Of a stretch of 64,000 nt of DNA, positions 24,642 to 33,821 are shown one piece after another. How positions within the stretch are numbered: position 1 is the stretch's first letter; each line of letters opens with the position of its first letter. The stretch spans positions 1 through 64,000 of the forward strand of contig JADLHW010000036.1 of assembly GCA_020848615.1 (NCBI GenBank), read 5' to 3'. Origin of the DNA: Thermoleophilia bacterium (GTDB lineage: Bacteria; Actinomycetota; Thermoleophilia; Miltoncostaeales; Miltoncostaeaceae). The translations under genes were made by a program, and so were the position numbers. A model generated the notes under the pieces. That model saw only the letters and a list, made by a program, of their open reading frames with translations, was not told the DNA's origin and did not search any database.

Positions 24642-25277
24642 GTGTCCTTCGGGCACGAGGCTTCGGCCGTGGACGGGCCCGCCCGCGTGGACGTGCTGTG
24701 GCTGCCCCTCGGGGCGGGCGGGCACTCGGTGCGCATCAACGGGCGCGTCTGGGAGGCCCTCAGCGCCTGGAGGGACGGGCGGGCGCGGTGCGACCTGTAC
24801 CACGCGGCCCTCCGGGTGCACCTGCCCGAGGGGCGGTTCGCCATCGAGCAGACCCCGGTCCCCGCGGGCGACCCCGCGGCGCGCGGCGTGGCCGTGGAGG
24901 GCCCCGTCGTGAGTCCCTTGGCGGGGCGCCTGCGGGTGTTCCGCTACGAGATCCGCTGCTGGCGCGACGGCGTCATCCCGGACGCCGCGGAGGCGGTGGG
25001 CGAACCCGTGACCGTGACCCGCGCACCGGGCCGCGCCCGCGCCGTGGTCGCGCTCGTGCCGGAGGTGCCGCCCCTGGGGTGGGGCCGTGACCCCTGCGGC
25101 GCCGGGGAGATGTGGAACTCCAACTCCATCGTCGCCTGGCTGCTCACCCGCGCCGGCCTCGACGCGGATGCGGTGACGCCGCCGCCCGGTGGCCGGGCGC
25201 CCGGCTGGCGCACGGGGCTCCTGGTCGCACGCGGCTGGGGTCCCGGCACGGCGATGACGCGCGCCGGGACCCCGTGA
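24642..25277 (+). CDS. Uncharacterised actinobacterial protein with MWNSNS motif
   Basis: I recognise the layout of an uncharacterised actinobacterial family but no function. Seen: VDVLWLPLGAGGHSVRINGRVWEAL at the N-terminus, DLYHAALRVHL, an FRYEIRCWRDGVIPDAAEAV core, and the striking GEMWNSNSIVAWLLTRAGL (about residues 157-175), then PPGGRAPGWRTGL. No signal peptide or membrane span. The block of conserved His, Cys, Trp, Asn and Ser residues looks like an active site, perhaps hydrolase- or amidase-like, but I would not name a reaction. A GTG at 24669 is as likely a start as the one given. Monocistronic, between the ECF pair and convergent recA. Confidence 0.65.
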   Translation: MSFGHEASAVDGPARVDVLWLPLGAGGHSVRINGRVWEALSAWRDGRARCDLYHAALRVHLPEGRFAIEQTPVPAGDPAARGVAVEGPVVSPLAGRLRVFRYEIRCWRDGVIPDAAEAVGEPVTVTRAPGRARAVVALVPEVPPLGWGRDPCGAGEMWNSNSIVAWLLTRAGLDADAVTPPPGGRAPGWRTGLLVARGWGPGTAMTRAGTP

Positions 25278-25283
25278 GACGGA

Positions 25284-26336
25284 TCAGGTCGCGGCGGGGA
25301 CCGGGTCCAGGACCTCGCCGGTCTCCGGGTCCACCTGCAGCTCCGGCTGCTCGATGAGGCCGGCGTCCTCGCGGATGCGCCGGTCGATCTCTCCGGCGAT
25401 GTCCGGGTGCTCCTTCAGGAACGCCCGCGCCGCGTTGCGGCCCTGCCCGAGGCGCTCGTCACCGAACGAGAAGTACGCGCCGCTCTTGGTGACGATGCCC
25501 TTCTCGACGCCGAGGTCCAGGAGGTTGCCCTCATACGAGATGCCCTCGCCGTAGATGATGTCGAACTCGGCCTGCCGGAACGGCGGGGCGACCTTGTTCT
25601 TCACGACCTTCACCCGGACGCGGTTGCCGATGGAGTCCGTGCCCTCCTTGAGGGTCTCGATGCGCCGGATGTCCAGGCGGACCGAGGCGTAGAACTTCAG
25701 CGCGCGGCCGCCGGGGGTGGTCTCCGGCGAGCCGAACATCACGCCGATCTTCTCGCGCAGCTGGTTCGTGAAGATGCAGATGGTGCCGGCCCGGTTGAGC
25801 GTGCCGGCGAGCTTGCGCAGCGCCTGGGACATGAGGCGGGCCTGCGCGCCCACCTGGTGGTCCCCCATCTCACCCTCGATCTCGGCCTTGGGGACCAGGG
25901 CCGCCACCGAGTCGATCGCGACGATGTCGAGGGCCCCGGAGCGGACCAGCAGGTCCGCGATCTCCAGCGCCTGCTCCCCGTGGTCCGGCTGGGACACCAG
26001 CAGCTCGTCGACGTTCACGCCGATGCGCCGCGCGTAGGCGGGGTCCATGGCGTGCTCGGCATCGATGAACGCCGCCATCCCGCCGCGCTTCTGCGCCTGT
26101 GCGATGAGGTGGTACAGCAGCGTGGTCTTCCCGGAGCTCTCGGGCCCGTAGACCTCGACGATGCGGCCGCGCGGGATACCGCCCACGCCGAGCGCGAGGT
26201 CGAGGGCGAGCGCCCCCGTGGGGACGACCGAGGTGTCCATGGCCGCGTGGGCGTCGCCCATCCGCATGATGGAGCCCTTGCCGAACTGCCGCTCGATCTG
26301 CGCGACCGCGGCGCCGAGGGCCTGATCCTTCTCCAA
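25284..26336 (-). CDS. recA: Recombinase RecA (TTG start)
   Basis: DNA strand exchange and SOS co-protease. Seen: Walker [16 protein letters not shown] (about residue 65), Walker [23 protein letters not shown]1/L2 loop region [32 protein letters not shown], and a short acidic C-terminus. 350 aa is normal. The start is TTG at 26336: it gives the usual [21 protein letters not shown]-terminus and GAGGAGG lies 6 nt upstream. The gene begins 11 nt after the thpR stop, so both share a transcript. recX is not adjacent, and I found no GAAC-N4-GTTC SOS box upstream. Confidence 0.96.
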   Translation of the reverse strand: MEKDQALGAAVAQIERQFGKGSIMRMGDAHAAMDTSVVPTGALALDLALGVGGIPRGRIVEVYGPESSGKTTLLYHLIAQAQKRGGMAAFIDAEHAMDPAYARRIGVNVDELLVSQPDHGEQALEIADLLVRSGALDIVAIDSVAALVPKAEIEGEMGDHQVGAQARLMSQALRKLAGTLNRAGTICIFTNQLREKIGVMFGSPETTPGGRALKFYASVRLDIRRIETLKEGTDSIGNRVRVKVVKNKVAPPFRQAEFDIIYGEGISYEGNLLDLGVEKGIVTKSGAYFSFGDERLGQGRNAARAFLKEHPDIAGEIDRRIREDAGLIEQPELQVDPETGEVLDPVPAAT

Positions 26337-26347
26337 CGTGGGCCTCC

Positions 26348-26929
26348 TCAGAGGGAATGGACGGTGCCGAGCCGGATGCCGGTGACGGGGACGTAGCGCG
26401 GGGCGCCTGCGCCTGCGCCTGCCTGGCGGGAATCATAGAGCGACACCCGGTCGATGGCGAACACCTGTTCGTCATCCGTGGGGAACGGTACCAGGGGGGT
26501 CGGCCGTCGGAACCGCGCGAGCGTGACATGCGCCCACGGCGGACGGTGCTCCGGCGGCCGGCCGATCGCGGCGAGGACCAGCCGCGGGCCCTCCGTGAGC
26601 AGCTCCGCCAGGCCGCCGAGGTCCTCGAGCTCCGCGGCGCACAGGGGCGACGGGCCACGCCCGGGCGTGCCGGCGAGCCGGGCGATGCGGACCGACGCCG
26701 GGCCGGTGCGGGCGCCGAGGGCCGCCACGGCCCCGGCGAGGGCGTCGCCCGCGGCGGGGTCGACACGGCCCAGGAAGCACAGCGTGACGTGCAGGTTGCC
26801 GTGCGGGACCGCCCGGCCGCCCCACCGCTCCACGGCCTCGCGCGCCAGCCCCGCGAGCCGGTCGCGCAGGCCGTCCGGTGGGTCGGCGGCCAGGAACAGG
26901 CGGTTGTCGGGGCGCAGGGCGAGGGTCAC
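26348..26929 (-). CDS. thpR: RNA 2',3'-cyclic phosphodiesterase (2H family)
   Basis: Hydrolyses 2',3'-cyclic phosphate ends of RNA. Seen: the two 2H-family HxTx motifs HVTLCFLG (about residue 45) and WAHVTLARF (about 135), spaced as in ThpR/LigT proteins, with RLFLAADPP at the N-terminus. About 193 aa. The track starts at 26959, but the GTG at 26929 lies exactly 7 nt after a TAGCGT box, the spacing seen at other leaderless genes here; I choose it. Upstream of recA in an apparent two-gene operon. Confidence 0.87.
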   Translation of the reverse strand: MTLALRPDNRLFLAADPPDGLRDRLAGLAREAVERWGGRAVPHGNLHVTLCFLGRVDPAAGDALAGAVAALGARTGPASVRIARLAGTPGRGPSPLCAAELEDLGGLAELLTEGPRLVLAAIGRPPEHRPPWAHVTLARFRRPTPLVPFPTDDEQVFAIDRVSLYDSRQAGAGAGAPRYVPVTGIRLGTVHSL

Positions 26930-26936
26930 CGGTGCC

Positions 26937-26942
26937 ACGCTA
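26937..26942 (-). promoter_or_regulatory. -10 box of thpR-recA (leaderless type)
   Basis: TAGCGT on the minus strand, 3' end 7 nt from the chosen thpR GTG. Confidence 0.5.
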
Positions 26943-27046
26943 CCCCGTGCCCCGGTCACGGCTTCCGCACGGGGTGTCGGGAAGACGTGCCGAGATCGTC
27001 ACGGGTCCCGCCCGCAGGATGGATGCCGGATCACCGGGAGGGTCGC

Positions 27047-27052
27047 TAGGCT
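27047..27052 (+). promoter_or_regulatory. -10 box of the universal stress protein gene (leaderless type)
   Basis: TAGGCT with its 3' end 9 nt before the ATG. Confidence 0.5.
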
Positions 27053-27061
27053 TCACCGCCG

Positions 27062-27880
27062 ATGACCGGTTACCGAAGCATCGCCGTGTGCACCGACGGC
27101 GCCACCGACTCCACGCCGGGCCTCGCCGAGGCCCGGGTGCTGCTGGCGCCGAACGGGACGCTGCGGCTGGTGCACGTGACGCGCCGGGTGCCGCTGGCCG
27201 GCGCCGGCCCCGCCCTCCCCGGCACGGACGCGCCGGACCCCGTGGAGGGCGCGCGTGCCTGGCTGGAGGGCGTCGCGGCCGCCGCGGGCGCCGAGCCGGT
27301 GCTGCTGGTGTCCGACACGCCGGCCCCGGCGGTGGCCGAATGGGCCGCCGGCAACGGCGTGGGCCTCCTGGTGGCCGCCCCCCGCAGGTCCCGCCTGGAG
27401 CGGGCGGTCCTGGGCAGCTTCACGAGCGACCTCGCCCACGGCGCGCCCTGCCCGGTGCTCATCACCCGCGCGCCGGCCGGCGACGCGTGGGGCGAGGACG
27501 GCATCGGCACCGTCGCGGCGGTCGTCGACGAGGGGCCGGCCGCGACGCTGGTGGCGCACGCCGCCCGCACCGCCGGCGGCGACCGCCTCGTGGTCGCCCA
27601 CGCCCTGGACGCCGGCATCATCGCGCGCATCGGCGGCGCCGACATGGCCGCCCCCGGGTGGCTCATCGAGCTCGCCGAGGGCGAGGACGCCGACGAGGTC
27701 GTGGTGGTCGCCGGCGGTGCCCGGGAGATGTGCGAGTGGGCGAAGGAGGCCCCCGCGGGACTCCTGGTGGTCGCGGCGCGCAATGCGCCCGGGCCCGCGC
27801 GTCTGGGGAGCTTCACCAGCGCACTCGCGGTGCACGCGCCCTGCCCGGTCCTCGTGGCGCGGGCGGCGACGGCGGTCTAG
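27062..27880 (+). CDS. Tandem-domain universal stress protein
   Basis: Seen: two UspA-like domains, about 1-138 and 145-272, each ending with the same signature (GSFTSDLAHGAPCPVLI and GSFTSALAVHAPCPVLVAR). The first domain has AVCTDGATDS near the N-terminus, where Usp proteins bind the nucleotide. The GxxGx9GS ATP motif is only partly kept, so nucleotide binding is uncertain. Tandem Usp proteins are common in actinobacteria and linked to stress or dormancy in known members. The TAG stop abuts the stop codon of convergent cinA with no spacer at all. Confidence 0.82.
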   Translation: MTGYRSIAVCTDGATDSTPGLAEARVLLAPNGTLRLVHVTRRVPLAGAGPALPGTDAPDPVEGARAWLEGVAAAAGAEPVLLVSDTPAPAVAEWAAGNGVGLLVAAPRRSRLERAVLGSFTSDLAHGAPCPVLITRAPAGDAWGEDGIGTVAAVVDEGPAATLVAHAARTAGGDRLVVAHALDAGIIARIGGADMAAPGWLIELAEGEDADEVVVVAGGAREMCEWAKEAPAGLLVVAARNAPGPARLGSFTSALAVHAPCPVLVARAATAV

Positions 27881-29143
27881 TCAGGCCGTCGCCAGCCGGA
27901 CCCGCAGCAGGTGGAGGGCCTGCACGGCGGCGCGCTGGCGGATGACCTCCCGGTCGCCGCGGAACCGGTGCTCGTGCACGACCACGGCGCCGTCCGGGGC
28001 CGCGCAGCCGATGTACACGAGGCCCACGGGCTTGGCCGGGGTGCCGCCGCCCGGGCCGGCGACGCCCGTGACCGACAGGGCCCATCCGGTGCCCAGCGCT
28101 CGGCGGGCGCCCACCGCCATCGCCCGGGCGACGGGCTCGGACACGGCGCCGTCGGTGTCGAGGGCGTCCCGGGGCACGCCCAGCAGGTCCCGCTTGACAC
28201 CGTTGGCGTACGCGATGACCCCGCCGGCGAACCACTCCGACGACCCGGGGACCGCGGTGAGCCGCTCGCCGATCATCCCCCCGGTGCAGGACTCCGCGAC
28301 GGCGAGAACCTCGCGGCGGGCGGCGAGCCCCCGGCCGATCACCACCTCGACGGGGGCGCCGTCCCGGCTGAACACGGCCGCGCCGAAGGCCGCCTCGAGC
28401 CGCGCCGCCACGGCGTCGGCGCCACCGGGCACGCCGGCGTCGGCGAGGGTGAGCTCCAACTCCCCGATGCGCGCGCAGATGCCCATCCGCACGTTCCCGA
28501 GGATGCCGGTGCGCGCGTCGTCGAGCGCCTCCACCACCTGGGACTCCACCACGTCGTGGATGCGCAGCACCCGCCGGCCCTCGGCGACGCCGGTGCGGGC
28601 CAGGACGTCCCGGAGGCCCGGGTCGTGCTCGACGGCGGCGAGCCACATCGCCTGCAGCTCGCCGGGCGGCCCCGGGAGCACGAGCACCAGGGTGCCGCCC
28701 GCCTCCAGCGCGCACCCGGGGGCGGTGCCCACCGGGGGCAGCATGCGGGCCCCCACGGGGAGCGTCGCCTGCTTGCGGTCGGTCGCGTCGCGGGTCTCCT
28801 GCGAGACCAGGAACCGCGACGGGTGGCGGTCGGCGTTGCGGCCCACGAGGACGAGGGCCTCCTCGTGGAGGGCGGTGGGCACCCCCACCGCGGCGGCCAC
28901 GGCGGCCATCGTCACGTCGTCGTGGGTGATCCCGAGCCCGCCGCTGGTGACGACCAGGTCGACCTCGTCGTGGATGCGATCCCGCACCTCCGCCGCGATG
29001 TCGGCGGTGCGGTCCGGCAGCACCGTGACCCGCACCGGGTCGACCCCGCGGGCCTCGAGCCACGCGCACAGGAACGCGGCGTTGCGCTCGGTCACGCGGC
29101 CGTGCAGCACCTCGTCGCCGGTGACGACGACGGCGGCGCGCAC
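27881..29143 (-). CDS. cinA: CinA-family protein (MoCF domain plus nicotinamide-nucleotide amidase domain)
   Basis: Two-domain CinA. The N-terminal MoaB/MogA-like domain (about 1-165) has VVTSGGLGITHDDVT, typical of ADP-ribose/molybdopterin-binding folds. The C-terminal domain (about 265-420) has AESCTGGMIGERLTAVPGSSEWFAGGVIAYAN and SVTGVAGPGGGTPAKPVGLVYI, the PncC-type NMN deamidase signature that recycles nicotinamide mononucleotide to nicotinate mononucleotide. 420 aa is full length. GTG start 16 nt downstream of the RodZ-like gene stop, probably one operon. Often near recA in actinobacteria, as here. Confidence 0.93.
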   Translation of the reverse strand: MRAAVVVTGDEVLHGRVTERNAAFLCAWLEARGVDPVRVTVLPDRTADIAAEVRDRIHDEVDLVVTSGGLGITHDDVTMAAVAAAVGVPTALHEEALVLVGRNADRHPSRFLVSQETRDATDRKQATLPVGARMLPPVGTAPGCALEAGGTLVLVLPGPPGELQAMWLAAVEHDPGLRDVLARTGVAEGRRVLRIHDVVESQVVEALDDARTGILGNVRMGICARIGELELTLADAGVPGGADAVAARLEAAFGAAVFSRDGAPVEVVIGRGLAARREVLAVAESCTGGMIGERLTAVPGSSEWFAGGVIAYANGVKRDLLGVPRDALDTDGAVSEPVARAMAVGARRALGTGWALSVTGVAGPGGGTPAKPVGLVYIGCAAPDGAVVVHEHRFRGDREVIRQRAAVQALHLLRVRLATA

Positions 29144-29159
29144 CGCGCCTGCGGCGGGA

Positions 29160-29990
29160 TCAGCCGTTGCCGGCGGCCCTCGGCCCCTGGCGGGACACGA
29201 GGAAGTCCGCGGTGCCGCCCGACAGCGGGTACACCTTGTCGTTGACCTTCAGCTCCAGCCCGGCGGTGTTGGCCGCACGGAGCCAGATGGACCGGTCGAC
29301 GGCGAAGCTCTTGGTCTGCCCGGGCAGCAGGATGGCGCGGTAGACCTCGCGGCCCGCGGCGTTCTTCGCCCGCACCTCGACGTACGAGCCGTCCGCGCCG
29401 GTGCCGGAGAGCAGGATGCGGACCGCCTCCGGGCGCTCGGCCGTTGCGAGCCTGGGGTCCTGATCCTCGGTGCCCGGCGGCGAGGCGGTGACCGTGCCGG
29501 CGCCCGCGATCGTGATCTCCCGGGTGCCCTCGTTCGGGTCGCCCACCCCCATCTGCACCAGCAGCCCCACGGCCAGGACGCCGCCGATCGCGAGCCACAG
29601 CAGTTGCGCCTCGGTGCGCCGCCGGCTGGGACGGCGGGTGCCCCCACGCCGGGCGGGTGCACGCCGGCGCCCGGCGGACTCGCTGCGCGGACGTCCCGGC
29701 GCGGTGCGCCGGATGCTGGCCGACTCGGCGGGGCGCCGGGTGTCGGCGCCGTCGAACGCGCCGAACCGGGACTCGTACTCGTCGATGACGAGCTGGCCGT
29801 CCAGGTCCAGGAACTCGGCGTACGACCGCAGGAACCCGCGGATGTACGCCGGCGACGGGAGCAGGTCGAAGTGCTCGTCCTCGAGCGCGCGCAGGTACTT
29901 CGGCCGGATCTTCGTGGCCAGCTCGCACTCGGAGATGTCGAGGCCCTTGCGAAGGCGGGCCTCTCGGAGTGTGTTCCCGATTTCGAACAT
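29160..29990 (-). CDS. RodZ-like helix-turn-helix membrane protein
   Basis: Seen: an N-terminal helix-turn-helix of the RodZ kind (IGNTLREARLRKGLDISECELATKIRPKYLRALE and LPSPAYIRGFLRSYAEFLDLD, about 1-75), a basic Arg-rich linker (about 80-125), one transmembrane helix (about 128-146, LLWLAIGGVLAVGLLVQMG), and a C-terminal DUF4115-like beta domain (about 190-276) with KNAAGREVYRAILLPGQTKSF. RodZ links the cell-shape machinery to the membrane; in MreB-poor actinobacteria the role is less clear. 276 aa. Lies between ftsK and cinA on the same strand. Confidence 0.85.
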   Translation of the reverse strand: MFEIGNTLREARLRKGLDISECELATKIRPKYLRALEDEHFDLLPSPAYIRGFLRSYAEFLDLDGQLVIDEYESRFGAFDGADTRRPAESASIRRTAPGRPRSESAGRRRAPARRGGTRRPSRRRTEAQLLWLAIGGVLAVGLLVQMGVGDPNEGTREITIAGAGTVTASPPGTEDQDPRLATAERPEAVRILLSGTGADGSYVEVRAKNAAGREVYRAILLPGQTKSFAVDRSIWLRAANTAGLELKVNDKVYPLSGGTADFLVSRQGPRAAGNG

Positions 29991-30043
29991 GCAGAGGTGC
30001 GCCGGGCGATCCGCGCCCGGGGCACGGCCACCCTAGCCCCGGG

Positions 30044-30069
30044 GGTCCGGGCGTGCAACCGCCCGGACC
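30044..30069 (-). terminator. Hairpin between ftsK and the RodZ-like gene
   Basis: GGTCCGGGC, 8-nt loop, GCCCGGACC: a 9-bp perfect stem about 15 nt after the ftsK stop. No U-run follows, so it may act as a processing or Rho-linked 3' end. Confidence 0.5.
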
Positions 30070-30083
30070 ACTATGCATGCGGA

Positions 30084-32600
30084 TCAGTCGGGAGACGTCT
30101 CCATTGCGGGCTGCGACTCGGCGGCACCGGCCCGTGACAGCAGCCGCGGCAGGTCGCCCTCGCCCACAAGGACGCTGCGCGGCTTGGAGCCGTCGTGGCC
30201 CGAAACGACGTTCATGCGCTCCATCATGTCCACCAGGCGGCCGGCCCGTGCGTAACCCACGCCGAGGCGGCGCTGCAGGAGCGACACCGACGCGGTGCCC
30301 TGCTGCACGACCAGCTCGATGGCCTTCGCGAGCATCTCGTCGGACTCGGGGTCCGGCTGCTCCACCGCCGCCTCCGGCGGACGCTCCAGCAGCTCCTGGC
30401 GCATCTCCGGGCGCCCCTGCGCGCGCCAGTGGTCGGTGATCGCCTGGATCTCCTCCTCGGAGACGTAGGCGCCCTGGAGTCGCTGCAGCCGGGAGGTGCC
30501 CACGGGCCGGAACAGCATGTCGCCGCTGCCCAGCAGGCTCTCGGCGCCGCCGGCGTCGAGGATGACGCGGGAGTCCACCTGGGACGACACCGCGAACGCC
30601 ACCCGGGACGGCACGTTCGCCTTGATCATCCCGGTGATGACGTCCGCCGACGGCCGCTGGGTGGCGAGCACCAGGTGGATGCCCACGGCGCGGCTCTTCT
30701 GGGCGAGGCGGATGATGGCGTCCTCCACCTCGGCGGGAGACACCATCATCAGGTCGGCGAGCTCGTCGATGAGCACCAGCACCGTCGGCATGGGCGGCTG
30801 CCCGGCCCTGGCGCGGGCCTCGTTCCAGTCCCGCAGGTTCCGCGCGCGGGCCAGGCCCATCAGCTCGTACCGGGTCTCCATCTCACGGACGATGTTGGTG
30901 AGCACCGCCGAGGCGTCGCGCATGTTGGTGACGACCGGGGTGAGGAGGTGCGGGATCGACTCATAGTGGTTGAGCTCCACCTTCTTCGGGTCGATCAGGA
31001 TCATCCGCAGCTCGTTCGGGCTGGAGCGCAGCAGCAGCGAGGCCAGCAGGACGTTGAGGCAGACGCTCTTGCCGGTGCCGGTGGAGCCCGCGATGAGCAG
31101 GTGGGGCATCTTCGCCAGGTCCACGTACTGGGGCTTGCCGGAGATGTCGAGCCCCAGCCAGGCCATCAGCGGACCGGAGTTCTCGGGGAACTCGCGGTAG
31201 ATGTCGCCCAGGGTGATGAGCTGGGCCTCCGGGTTCGGGACCTCGACGCCCACGGCCTGCTTGCCGGGGATCGGGGCGATGATCCGCAGCTCGTCGCGGG
31301 CGGCCAGGGCGTACGCCAGGTCGTCGCGCAGGGCGGTGACGCGGCCGACCTTGGTGCCGGGCGCCAGCTGCAGCTCGTACCGGGTCACCCGGGGTCCGCT
31401 GACGGCGTCGGAGACGGTGGCGGTGATCCCGAAGTGGCCGAGGGTCTCCTCCAGGCGGCGGGAGGTCTCGGTGATGAGCGCCCGGGGCACGCGGTTGGGC
31501 CCGCCGCTGCGACGCAGCAGGCGCACGCTGGGCCGCCGGTAGTTCGGGCGGCCGTCCTCCCCCACGCTCACGCGCCGGCGGGCCGCCGGAGCCGCCGCGG
31601 CGGCGGGCTCCTCCTCGTCCACGGGGGCGTCCACGTCGGGCGGCGGCGGGGGCAGCTCCTGCCCGTCGTCCTCCGGCACGGGCCGCTCCAGCACGGCGTC
31701 CTCGTAGGTGAGCGGCGCCTCGGCGGCGTGCTCGACGCCGGGGTCCGGCGCCGGCGCACCGGCATCGTCGTCGTCGACGCGGCCGAGTTCGTCCGCGAGG
31801 GCCGGTGAGGGCGGCAGGTGCGACGGCTCGTCGAACAGGTCCGGGAAGCTGTCGGCGCCGTCCACAAGCGAGGCGGGGTCCACCGCGCGCCGGCGGCGGA
31901 TCCCCACGACGGCGACGCCGGAGCCGGTGTCCACCGCCGATCGGACCTGCCGGGAGAACGCCTGGCCGCCGCGGATCGCGGTGAGGGTGGCCGATGCCAT
32001 GCCGCGGCCCACGCTGCGGCTCGCGGTGGCCGCGCCCCTGCCGGAGCGCCGCAGGACGTGCCCCAGCGAGGCGCCGGAGACCAGCACGGCGGAGGCGATG
32101 AGCCCCAGCGTCACCAGGATCCCGGTGCCGATCGAGCCCACCGAGTTGCCGGTGACGAAGTACACGGCCTCGCCGATGGACCCGCCGCGCGCCTGCATCA
32201 CGCGGACGGAGAACCAGTCCTCGCGGATCATCCCGCCCAGGCCGAAGCTGCCGGCGGCCAGCGCCGTGCAGACGCTCACCAGGCCGATACCGGCCCCCAG
32301 GCGCAGCGGCGCGATGCGCAGCAGGTCGTCGTCGAGGATGAGCAGCACGCCCAGCCCCACCAGGGCGAGCGGCGCGGCGACGGTGAGGCGGCCCACGCCC
32401 AGGCGCACCAGGTCCTCCAGCCAGCCGCCGATGGGCCCCGCGCCGAAGCCAAGGTAGAGCTGCGCGGCGAGGAACAGGCCCAGGCCCGCCAGGCCCATGC
32501 CCACGAGCTCGCGCACCTGGTGCGGGCTCATCGCCGGGGCGCCGCGCTTGCGCGGTGCCGGCCGGCGGGTGTTGCGGCGACGTGCGACCTGTGTGCTCAC
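30084..32600 (-). CDS. ftsK: DNA translocase FtsK/SpoIIIE
   Basis: Pumps chromosome ends through the division septum. Seen: an N-terminal basic stretch, four hydrophobic spans (about 30-190), an acidic Pro-rich linker (about 225-335), the motor domain with Walker A IAGSTGTGKSVCLNVLL (about residue 507) and LVLIDELADLMM, the RADVITGMIKANVPSR-type segment, and a C-terminal gamma winged helix (ASVSLLQRRLGVGYARAGRLVDMME) that reads KOPS-like DNA sites. The GTG at 32600 has AGGAGGG 4 nt upstream and is better than the track start. 838 aa is typical. Divergent from sod. Confidence 0.94.
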   Translation of the reverse strand: MSTQVARRRNTRRPAPRKRGAPAMSPHQVRELVGMGLAGLGLFLAAQLYLGFGAGPIGGWLEDLVRLGVGRLTVAAPLALVGLGVLLILDDDLLRIAPLRLGAGIGLVSVCTALAAGSFGLGGMIREDWFSVRVMQARGGSIGEAVYFVTGNSVGSIGTGILVTLGLIASAVLVSGASLGHVLRRSGRGAATASRSVGRGMASATLTAIRGGQAFSRQVRSAVDTGSGVAVVGIRRRRAVDPASLVDGADSFPDLFDEPSHLPPSPALADELGRVDDDDAGAPAPDPGVEHAAEAPLTYEDAVLERPVPEDDGQELPPPPPDVDAPVDEEEPAAAAAPAARRRVSVGEDGRPNYRRPSVRLLRRSGGPNRVPRALITETSRRLEETLGHFGITATVSDAVSGPRVTRYELQLAPGTKVGRVTALRDDLAYALAARDELRIIAPIPGKQAVGVEVPNPEAQLITLGDIYREFPENSGPLMAWLGLDISGKPQYVDLAKMPHLLIAGSTGTGKSVCLNVLLASLLLRSSPNELRMILIDPKKVELNHYESIPHLLTPVVTNMRDASAVLTNIVREMETRYELMGLARARNLRDWNEARARAGQPPMPTVLVLIDELADLMMVSPAEVEDAIIRLAQKSRAVGIHLVLATQRPSADVITGMIKANVPSRVAFAVSSQVDSRVILDAGGAESLLGSGDMLFRPVGTSRLQRLQGAYVSEEEIQAITDHWRAQGRPEMRQELLERPPEAAVEQPDPESDEMLAKAIELVVQQGTASVSLLQRRLGVGYARAGRLVDMMERMNVVSGHDGSKPRSVLVGEGDLPRLLSRAGAAESQPAMETSPD

Positions 32601-32692
32601 CCGACCCTCCTGCGGACGCGACGGAACGTGACTGACTGAACGCCCGCCCCCTCTCATTGGCCGGTGGGCCTCCCGTTCCTGCCGCCGCGCGG

Positions 32693-32698
32693 TAGCGT
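32693..32698 (+). promoter_or_regulatory. -10 box of the superoxide dismutase gene
   Basis: TAGCGT about 48 nt before the ATG, giving a short leader that carries the AAAGGAG ribosome binding site at 32731-32737. No clear -35 is present. Confidence 0.45.
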
Positions 32699-32746
32699 GA
32701 CCGTGGACACCGGCGTATCGGCAGAACCGAAAAGGAGACCCACAGC

Positions 32747-33355
<609 letters not shown>

Positions 33356-33364
33356 CCGGCATCC

Positions 33365-33387
33365 GGGGGCCGGCTCGCCCGGCCCCC
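33365..33387 (+). terminator. Terminator-like hairpin after sod
   Basis: GGGGGCCGG, 5-nt loop, CCGGCCCCC: a 9-bp perfect stem 10 nt after the stop. No T-tract. It lies just before the DUF3052 gene. Confidence 0.55.
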
Positions 33388-33401
33388 CGGCCACTCCCCC
33401 C

Positions 33402-33821
33402 GTGACCACCTCCGGGTACTCCGGCACCCCGCTGTGGAAGAAGCTCGGGATCCGTGAGGGCGCCCGCGTCGGCCTGCTGGGCGCCCCCGACGGCGCCGAG
33501 GCGCTGCTGGAGCCGCTTCCCGCCGGGGTCCGCCTGCTGCGCCGGCTCGCCGGCGGGCTGGACGTGGCGGTGCTGTTCACGGACTCGGCGGCGCACCTGG
33601 AGCGACGGCTGCCCGCGGTGCGGGCCGCGATGACGCCGGCCGGCGGGCTGTGGGTGGCATGGCCCAAGCGCAGCTCCGGCGTCCCCACGGACCTCACCGA
33701 GGACGTGGCGCGCGACCTGGGCCTGGCGGCCGGCCTGGTCGACAACAAGGTGTGCGCGATCGACGCCACCTGGTCGGGGCTGCGGCTGGTGACGCGGCTG
33801 GCCGCCCGCCCGCGGCGCTAG
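33402..33821 (+). CDS. DUF3052 family protein
   Basis: Seen: the family opening [25 protein letters not shown] and the closing [42 protein letters not shown], which together define DUF3052, a small cytoplasmic family common in actinobacteria with no proven function. 139 aa, full length, GTG start. The TAG overlaps the stop codon of the convergent GGDEF-EAL gene within a shared CTAG. Confidence 0.85.
   Translation: MTTSGYSGTPLWKKLGIREGARVGLLGAPDGAEALLEPLPAGVRLLRRLAGGLDVAVLFTDSAAHLERRLPAVRAAMTPAGGLWVAWPKRSSGVPTDLTEDVARDLGLAAGLVDNKVCAIDATWSGLRLVTRLAARPRR

Noticed and set aside
26337-27061. LexA (SOS) box near recA-thpR
   Set aside because: No GAAC-N4-GTTC or near match seen in the upstream gap or between the genes.
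27255-30137. 960-aa plus-strand ORF
   Set aside because: Antisense to cinA and the RodZ-like gene and out of frame with usp; Arg/Ala/Ser-rich low complexity.
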